Part shown: piece by piece, positions 1 to 5,718 of the stretch
Layout: the number at the start of each line of letters is the position of its first letter
How positions within the stretch are numbered: position 1 is the first letter of the stretch
From: Paracoccaceae bacterium
GTDB taxonomy: Bacteria; Pseudomonadota; Alphaproteobacteria; Rhodobacterales; Rhodobacteraceae
DNA: 6,437 nt
NCBI GenBank assembly: GCA_003512825.1
Contig: DOOI01000187.1
Coordinates: 1 to 6,437, forward strand
Direction: 5' to 3'
The notes under the pieces: model-generated
Told to the model about the DNA's origin: nothing
The model's input: only the letters and a program-made list of their open reading frames with translations
Databases searched by the model: none
Position numbers and translations under genes: made by a program

Positions 1-782
1 TAGAGAGTTTTGCCCGCCCCCTGCCCGTCACGATCATCGCCCGGCTCTTGGGCGTTCCAGACACCCTCGGGCCGGATCTGCTGCATTGGTCCAACGCCAT
101 GGTGGCGATGTATCAAGCCCGCCGCAGCCCCGAAATCGAACGTGCCGCCGTCACCGCGACCCAAGAGTTCAGCGCCTTTCTTACTGACTACATCCAACGA
201 CGCCGTGCGGCCCCCGCCGACGACCTGATCACCCAGCTCATCGCCGCCGAAGAAGACGGCGCGCGCCTGTCCTTGCCCGAGATGATCTCGACCTGCATCT
301 TGCTGTTGAACGCAGGGCACGAAGCAACAGTGCACAGCATCGGCAATGGCGTGGCGCTGCTCTTGGCCGCCAAGATCCACCCCACTTCCGACAGTGCCGC
401 CGCGATCGTCGAGGAAATCCTGCGCCATGACCCGCCGTTGCATATCTTCACCCGCATCGCACAAGAAGATGTCAGCCTCTTTGGCCATGACTTTGCCAAG
501 GGCGATCAAGTGCAACTTCTTCTCGGTGCAGCCAACCGCGACCCCGCTGTCTGGCCAGACCCGCACCGTTTCGACCTGACCCGCAAAGGTCCGACCCATG
601 CCGCCTTTGGCGGTGGGCTTCATTTCTGTCTCGGCGCCCCCTTGGCCCGGCTGGAAATGGAATGCGCCCTCCCGCTTCTCTTCGCGCGGCGCCCAAACTT
701 GCGTCTCACCGAACCCGTCACGTTTCGGGACGCCTATCACTTTCACGGGCTCGAGCGGCTGATGGTGCGCTCTGACAGCTAG
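1..782 (+). CDS. Cytochrome P450, C-terminal part (5' end outside window)
   Basis: A heme-thiolate monooxygenase, soluble bacterial class I type, normally fed electrons by a ferredoxin and ferredoxin reductase. The frame is open from the left edge, so about 259 C-terminal residues are visible of a family length near 400; the TTG at 48 is an internal leucine, not a start. Visible in order: the segment FARPLPVTIIARLLGVP typical of the region before the C helix; an I-helix motif AGHEAT (312-329); the K-helix ExxR as EILR (414-425); and the heme loop FGGGLHFCLG with the axial cysteine at 627-629, followed by APLARLE. The I-helix carries Ala where most P450s have the oxygen-activating Thr, with Thr one place later. 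The substrate cannot be told from sequence. It ends at TAG 780-782 and converges on the Lrp-type gene; nothing ties it to the sulfur operon. The family assignment is secure. Confidence 0.95.
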   Translation, partial: ESFARPLPVTIIARLLGVPDTLGPDLLHWSNAMVAMYQARRSPEIERAAVTATQEFSAFLTDYIQRRRAAPADDLITQLIAAEEDGARLSLPEMISTCILLLNAGHEATVHSIGNGVALLLAAKIHPTSDSAAAIVEEILRHDPPLHIFTRIAQEDVSLFGHDFAKGDQVQLLLGAANRDPAVWPDPHRFDLTRKGPTHAAFGGGLHFCLGAPLARLEMECALPLLFARRPNLRLTEPVTFRDAYHFHGLERLMVRSDS

Positions 783-853
783 GCGCCATCGCGGCCTTAT
801 CGGCCCGGCACCACTTTTTGCAAAAGCAAATCGCCGCCCGCGCGGAGGATTTG

Positions 854-891
854 GTTAACGTCGCGCGTCATGACGCAAACCAGACGTCAAC
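854..891. repeat. Palindrome cluster in convergent intergenic region
   Basis: The 173-nt gap between the two convergent genes holds a perfect 12-bp palindrome, GCGTCATGACGC (865-876). It is flanked by GTTAACGTC (854-862) and its near inverted copy GACGTCAAC (883-891), which match at 8 of 9 positions. The two symmetries are off-centre by 2 bp. There is no T-run after it, so it does not look like an intrinsic terminator. A protein-binding site is possible, but its place downstream of both genes argues against a promoter operator. No open frame here looks like a gene. Confidence 0.3.
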
Positions 892-955
892 CATACGTAA
901 AACAGCCCTGTTGCACTGTGGTTTTTCGAGAATTTTAAGCACGGCGCGCGCAGCC

Positions 956-1417
956 TCACAGCGGCAGCGCAGTTGTGGCCTTGATTTCCTCCATGCTGAG
1001 AAGCGCTGTCACGTTGTGAATTTTCACTTCCGAAATCAAGGATTGGTAGAACGCATCATAGGCACGGGCGTTTTTGACGCGGACTTTGAGAATGTAATCA
1101 ATCTCCCCGGCAAGCCGGTGCGCCTCTTGCACTTCTGGTCTTGATTTCAACGCCTTGAGGAACTTTTCCTGCCAGTCCTTTTCATGCTCACTGGTGCGGA
1201 TAAGCACAAAGAAACAGGCTTCAAAGCCCAGTTTTTCGGCATCAAGCGTGACTTGCGGCGCGCCCATGACACCTTGCTCGCGCATCTTGCGAATCCGGTT
1301 CCAGACCGGGGTCTTGGACGAGCCAACCTTGCGCGCAATCTCATCCAGAGACTGTCCGGCATCTTCTTGCATCTCCACAAGAATTTTTCGATCTGTCGCA
1401 TCTAGCCGGACTGTCAT
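956..1417 (-). CDS. Lrp/AsnC family transcriptional regulator
   Basis: A DNA-binding regulator of the feast/famine family, which usually forms dimers and octamers and responds to amino acids or related metabolites. The 153-residue length is standard. Residues 5-52 form the N-terminal helix-turn-helix, starting LDATDRKIL, with SSKTPVWNRIRKM (33-45) as the recognition region. Residues about 65-145 form the RAM ligand-binding domain, including AGEIDYIL (103-110), the usual Gly/Asp-Tyr effector-pocket segment. The ATG at 1415-1417 is preceded by AAGGGGG ten nucleotides upstream. It is transcribed divergently from the DUF2849-cysI operon across 156 nt, so control of sulfate assimilation, and probably of itself, is the natural inference. 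Which effector it senses is not visible; cysteine, methionine or O-acetylserine would fit. The family call is firm, the target is inferred. Confidence 0.93.
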   Translation of the reverse strand: MTVRLDATDRKILVEMQEDAGQSLDEIARKVGSSKTPVWNRIRKMREQGVMGAPQVTLDAEKLGFEACFFVLIRTSEHEKDWQEKFLKALKSRPEVQEAHRLAGEIDYILKVRVKNARAYDAFYQSLISEVKIHNVTALLSMEEIKATTALPL

Positions 1418-1430
1418 TTCGACTTTTCCC

Positions 1431-1458
1431 CCTTTGGCGGAACGCCCCTAGTCAAAGG
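1431..1458 (-). promoter_or_regulatory. Possible hairpin over the ribosome binding site of the Lrp-type gene
   Basis: Plus-strand CCTTT (1431-1435) pairs with AAAGG (1454-1458), and nested inside GGCG (1436-1439) pairs with CGCC (1443-1446) around a 3-nt loop, leaving a 7-nt bulge. In the minus-strand mRNA this places the Shine-Dalgarno AAGGGGG (1428-1434) partly in the stem, just before the start codon. It could limit translation, but it may be chance in GC-rich sequence. Confidence 0.3.
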
Positions 1459-1469
1459 CGCGGTTAATA

Positions 1470-1523
1470 GAACAATATTCCTTATTCGCGCAGGTATCTG
1501 GCGGTTTAGGGGGAATATTTTCT
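1470..1523. promoter_or_regulatory. Candidate Lrp operator: two near-palindromic AT-rich sites
   Basis: Between the divergent genes lie GAACAATATTC (1470-1480) and GAATATTTTC (1513-1522), each palindromic apart from one mismatched pair. They share an 8-bp core in opposite orientation, AATATTCC (1474-1481) and GGAATATT (1512-1519), with centres 38 bp apart. Spaced AT-rich near-palindromes beside a divergent Lrp/AsnC gene are the usual arrangement for this family, which binds several sites as an octamer. Both are AT islands in a GC-rich region. Assignment to the neighbouring regulator is inference. Confidence 0.45.
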
Positions 1524-1542
1524 ATATTAAAGCCCAAGTCAA
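1514..1542 (-). promoter_or_regulatory. Candidate sigma-70 promoter for the Lrp-type gene
   Basis: On the minus strand, TTGACT (1542-1537) matches the -35 consensus at 5 of 6 positions. After exactly 17 nt follows AATATT (1519-1514), a 4 of 6 match to the -10. Transcription would begin near 1507 and leave a leader of about 90 nt. The -10 lies inside the GGAATATT half of the inverted repeat, so a protein bound there would block it, which fits autorepression. Confidence 0.4.
1523..1528 (+). promoter_or_regulatory. Possible -10 element for the sulfur operon
   Basis: TATATT resembles a -10 hexamer and lies 45 nt before the DUF2849 start. Nothing resembling TTGACA stands 16-18 nt upstream; the stretch there is GC-rich (around 1500-1506). 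A weak -35 with a candidate operator in the spacer would suit an activator-dependent promoter. It lies inside the spacer of the minus-strand promoter, so the two promoters would exclude one another. Confidence 0.3.
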
Positions 1543-1555
1543 TCACTTCGATTGA
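1539..1555 (+). promoter_or_regulatory. 6-bp inverted repeat in the leader of the sulfur operon
   Basis: TCAATC (1539-1544) and GATTGA (1550-1555) are perfect inverted copies separated by ACTTC. The element lies between the candidate plus-strand -10 and the ribosome binding site of DUF2849, and its left arm overlaps the minus-strand -35. It could be a third regulator half-site pair or a short mRNA hairpin. There is no T-run, so it is not a terminator. Confidence 0.3.
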
Positions 1556-1573
1556 GACGCTGAGAGGTGTAAA

Positions 1574-1870
1574 ATGGCACGGAAAGCTTATGCACAAGTG
1601 GTCACAGGCAATGCGCTTTTGGAAGGACATGTCGTCTATCTGACAGCCCAAGGAACCTGGAGCACGGCCCTCACAGACGCGGAAATTCTCCGCGACGAAG
1701 CCGACGCGCAGTTGCGTCTTTTGAGCGCGATGGCGCAAGCCGCAACAGTCGTAGGGGCCTATCTGGCAGACGTCGATCCCGATGCTGCGTCACCTAAGCC
1801 TTTGCATTTCCGCGAAGCTTTCCGCCGCGATGGGCCCGGGCACTATGTCTATCCCGCCGGGCGGATTTAA
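1574..1870 (+). CDS. DUF2849 protein, first gene of the sulfite-reduction operon
   Basis: A 98-residue soluble protein of a family with no established function, found in alphaproteobacteria next to sulfite reductase. The start ATG has AGAGG (1563-1567) six nucleotides upstream. Recognisable features are the N-terminal TGNALLEGHVVYLTAQGTW (about 11-29), which looks like a small beta hairpin; a predicted helix LTDAEILRDEADAQLRLLSAM (about 33-53); and the C-terminal signature LHFREAFRRDGPGHYVY (about 77-93). There is no signal peptide, membrane segment or cysteine, so it is unlikely to carry an iron-sulfur centre itself. The stop is 19 nt before cysI, so co-transcription is expected. In related bacteria a siroheme synthase gene often precedes it (from memory); here the regulator comes directly upstream. 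A helper role for sulfite reductase is inference from context only. Confidence 0.88.
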   Translation: MARKAYAQVVTGNALLEGHVVYLTAQGTWSTALTDAEILRDEADAQLRLLSAMAQAATVVGAYLADVDPDAASPKPLHFREAFRRDGPGHYVYPAGRI

Positions 1871-1889
1871 GCGAAAAGAGGGGCAGATC

Positions 1890-3540
<1,651 letters not shown>

Positions 3541-3551
<11 letters not shown>

Positions 3552-4281
3552 CACACCCCTCGGCCCAGTCGCTGCACGGGTGACGGCCCTGAATGACCGC
3601 TATCGCCATCATGCGGCGACGACAGTGTTGCGCCATGCCTTGGGCGACCCCGATCTCGGGCGCGTGGCGCTTGTGTCGTCCTTTGGCGCCGAATCTGTCG
3701 CGCTTTTGCATCTGGTGTCGGTGATTGCTCCTGATACGCCTGTGTTATTTCTCGAAACTGGCATGCTTTTTCCCGAAACACTGGCTTACCAAACAGAGTT
3801 GGCAGCACGCCTTGATCTGCGCGATATTCGCATCTTGCGCCCCGATCCTGCGCTGCGAGCCGCCACAGACCCCTATGGCGCGCTCCATCTCACCGAGCCA
3901 GACCAGTGCTGCGCGCTGCGAAAAACGCAGCCTTTAGAGCAAGCGCTCCAAGGATTTGACGCATGGATTACCGGACGCAAGCGCTATCAAGGCCAAACCC
4001 GGTCGGCCCTCGACTTCTTTGAACAAGAAGACGCGACAGGCCGCGTCAAGATCAACCCGCTCGCGCATTGGGAGCCGTCGGATGTCGCGGAATATCTCCT
4101 CAATAACCGCCTGCCACGCCATCCTTTGGTGTCCAAGGGCTACCCCTCCATTGGCTGCGCGCCCTGCACCTCGCCTGTAAACCCCGGCGAAGACGCGCGC
4201 GCCGGGCGCTGGCGCGGACAAGAAAAAACTGAATGCGGTATTCACTTCACCCAAGGCAAGATCGAAAGGACCCCCTCATGA
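3541..4281 (+). CDS. cysH: Assimilatory adenylylsulfate (APS) reductase, iron-sulfur type
   Basis: Reduces APS to sulfite and AMP with thioredoxin or glutaredoxin as electron donor. The 246-residue protein has the PP-loop motif SSFGAES (46-52), followed by LFLETGMLFPET. Two cysteine pairs, Cys123-Cys124 (QCCALRK) and Cys206-Cys209 (GCAPC), are the 4Fe-4S ligands that separate APS reductases from the cluster-free PAPS enzymes of enterobacteria. The catalytic cysteine is Cys232 in ECGIH (231-235). APS use means that no APS kinase step is needed. The ATG at 3541 overlaps the end of cysI by 11 nt and has GGGGA (3528-3532) eight nucleotides upstream, so translational coupling is likely; the longer upstream frame lies within cysI. 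The stop overlaps the DUF934 start as ATGA. ATP sulfurylase, which supplies APS, is not in the window. Confidence 0.95.
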
Positions 4282-4715
4282 CCGTGATCGTAAAAGACGA
4301 TGGCTTTCACGCAGATGACTGGACCGCAGGCTTTGAGAACCCAGAGAATGTAGATGCCGGTCAAGGGATCGACCTTGGCCCCGATGCAGATCTGGATCAC
4401 CTGATGCTGCAACTCTCGGGCGCGCCAATGATCCGTATCCGGTTTCCCTCATTCGCCGATGGCCGGGGCTTCACCCTCGCACGGCTGTTACGGACACGGG
4501 GCTACACAGGGCGTTTGCGCGCTGTCGGACATGTGATTTCTGACCAATACGCCATGGCCCGCCGCGCAGGCTTTGACGAAGTCGAGATCGACGCCAGCCT
4601 TGCTGCCCGCCAGCCTGTCGCCGAATGGGTGTTTCGCGCCGACTGGCAATTCAACGATCCCCGCGCCCGTTTGCGCGCAGCACCAAAAGATCTGGCCACA
4701 TCCAAAGCCGCATAA
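4278..4715 (+). CDS. DUF934 protein, sulfite-reduction partner
   Basis: A 145-residue soluble protein of the DUF934 family, often annotated as an oxidoreductase probably involved in sulfite reduction, without biochemical proof that I know of. The family core is clear: FPSFADGRGF (56-65), then LARLLRTRGYTGRLRAVG (about 67-84), then HVISDQ (85-90) and RRAGFDEVEID. There are no cysteines and no recognisable flavin or nucleotide loop, so a redox role of its own looks unlikely; a scaffold or electron-transfer adaptor for CysI is more plausible. The start overlaps the cysH stop by 4 nt (ATGA) and is preceded by GAAAGGA (4264-4270), so coupled translation is expected. A longer frame from 4233 is rejected because it lies inside cysH. 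It is the last tightly packed gene before a 93-nt spacer. Confidence 0.92.
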   Translation: MTVIVKDDGFHADDWTAGFENPENVDAGQGIDLGPDADLDHLMLQLSGAPMIRIRFPSFADGRGFTLARLLRTRGYTGRLRAVGHVISDQYAMARRAGFDEVEIDASLAARQPVAEWVFRADWQFNDPRARLRAAPKDLATSKAA

Positions 4716-4745
4716 GGTCGCCGCGCGTTGCTTGCACCGACGGCT

Positions 4746-4795
4746 TCCATCTGACATGGATCAAAGATAACCCAAAGATACCGGATTAGTCCGGT
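4746..4795 (+). promoter_or_regulatory. Repeat-rich spacer upstream of fpr
   Basis: The 93-nt gap holds three ordered elements. TCCAT (4746-4750) and ATGGA (4756-4760) are inverted around CTGAC. CAAAGATA occurs twice (4762-4769 and 4773-4780), exactly 11 bp apart, about one helical turn. ACCGGATTAGTCCGGT (4780-4795) is a perfect 6-bp stem with a 4-nt loop, ending 13 nt before the fpr ATG. CTGACA (4751-4756) with AAAGAT 17 nt on would be a weak promoter. The set suggests separate control of fpr, by an operator or a leader hairpin, though read-through from the operon is also expected because no T-run follows the hairpin. Confidence 0.4.
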
Positions 4796-4808
4796 CGAGC
4801 ATGAAGTA

Positions 4809-5636
4809 ATGACCGGAACCCTGACCGTGACTGAAAACGCCGTACCCAAACCAAAAACACTGCCCGATGCACAGACCGTCACCGCCGTGACCCATTGGAC
4901 AGACAGGCTTTTTTCCTTTCGCGTCAGTCGTCCTCAAACCCTGCGGTTTCGGTCTGGCGAATTCGTTATGATCGGTCTGATGGATGATAATGGCCGCCCG
5001 CTCCTGCGCGCCTATTCCATTGCCTCGCCATCTTGGGACGAAGAGTTGGAGTTTTATTCGATCAAAGTGCCCGATGGTCCACTCACATCGCGCCTCCAAC
5101 ATATCGAAGTGGGGGACCAGATCATTTTGCGTCCCAAGCCTGTAGGCACCTTGGTGTTGGATGCGCTCTTGCCGGGCGAACACCTCTGGTTTCTCGCAAC
5201 CGGCACGGGACTTGCCCCGTTTGCCTCTCTCATGCGCGATCCGGAAACCTATGAGAAGTTTGAGCAGGTGATCATGATGCACACCTGCCGGACCGTAGAA
5301 GAACTGGAATATGGCCGCCGCCTTGTGGAAGGGCTGAAAAATGACCCGCTGATCGGCGAAATGGTCGAGGGTAAACTCCTATATTACCCAACAACCACCC
5401 GCGAAGAGAGCCCAAACATGGGCAGGATCACCGACAACCTTTCCTCTGGAAAAGCCTTTGTCGATCTCGGCTTGCCTCCCATGGCGCAAGGGCGCGACCG
5501 CGCCATGGTCTGCGGCAGCTTGGCCTTCAACGTAGACGTCAAGAAAGTGCTCGAAGGCTTTGGCCTGACAGAGGGCGCAAACTCAGACCCCCGCGAATTC
5601 GTCGTCGAAAAAGCCTTCGTCGGAGAGGGTATCTGA
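4809..5636 (+). CDS. fpr: Ferredoxin/flavodoxin-NADP+ reductase, bacterial type
   Basis: An FAD enzyme that passes electrons between NADPH and ferredoxin or flavodoxin in the cytoplasm. The 275-residue product strongly resembles, from memory, the Rhodobacter capsulatus enzyme along its whole length. The FAD domain (about 20-120) contains FRSGEFVMIGL and RAYSIAS (67-73). The NADP domain contains GTGLAPFAS (132-140) and MVCGSLAFN with Cys235. The C-terminus is VEKAFVGEGI, the extended tail of subclass I bacterial enzymes, without the terminal tyrosine of plant types. ATG 4809 is chosen by length against that homolog, but no good Shine-Dalgarno precedes it. A two-codon frame, ATG AAG TAA (4801-4809), overlaps it by one base; GTG 4827 is an alternative start. 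Lying just after the sulfite reductase genes, which lack cysJ, it is the probable entry point for NADPH electrons. It may also serve oxidative-stress or iron-sulfur needs. Confidence 0.95.
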   Translation: MTGTLTVTENAVPKPKTLPDAQTVTAVTHWTDRLFSFRVSRPQTLRFRSGEFVMIGLMDDNGRPLLRAYSIASPSWDEELEFYSIKVPDGPLTSRLQHIEVGDQIILRPKPVGTLVLDALLPGEHLWFLATGTGLAPFASLMRDPETYEKFEQVIMMHTCRTVEELEYGRRLVEGLKNDPLIGEMVEGKLLYYPTTTREESPNMGRITDNLSSGKAFVDLGLPPMAQGRDRAMVCGSLAFNVDVKKVLEGFGLTEGANSDPREFVVEKAFVGEGI

Positions 5637-5660
5637 TCCCCCCTTTGCTGCGCGACTAGA

Positions 5661-5705
5661 AACGAAAAAGGGCCATGCGAGACATACCGCATGGCCCTTT
5701 TCGTT
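5661..5705. terminator. Bidirectional Rho-independent terminator
   Basis: AAAAGGGCCATGCG (5666-5679) pairs perfectly with CGCATGGCCCTTTT (5688-5701) around an 8-nt loop. Allowing one bulged A, the stem extends to AACG/CGTT on the outside, up to 18 bp. T-runs follow in both directions, TTTT on the plus strand and TTTTT on the minus strand. It lies between the convergent fpr stop (5636) and the stop of the repeat protein (5719) and should end both transcripts. Confidence 0.92.
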
Positions 5706-5718
5706 GATCAAGGAAAGA

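Noticed and set aside
1..50. TTG at 48 as the P450 start
   Set aside because: The frame stays open to the left edge and encodes conserved P450 sequence before it, so the gene is cut by the window.
791..819. Possible terminator after the P450 (GGCC-TTATC-GGCC then TTTTT)
   Set aside because: Only a 4-bp stem, and the T-run is separated from it by about 12 nt, too weak to call.
818..1144. Plus-strand frame across the intergenic gap and the 3' part of the Lrp-type gene
   Set aside because: Most of it is antisense to the regulator, with no ribosome binding site or domain.
1782..1889. Longer N-terminus for CysI starting inside DUF2849
   Set aside because: The added 36 residues overlap the DUF2849 C-terminal signature, whereas ATG 1890 has a good ribosome binding site and gives the family length.
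4761..5282. 173-residue minus-strand frame opposite fpr
   Set aside because: It overlaps the well-recognised fpr sequence and its translation has no family features.
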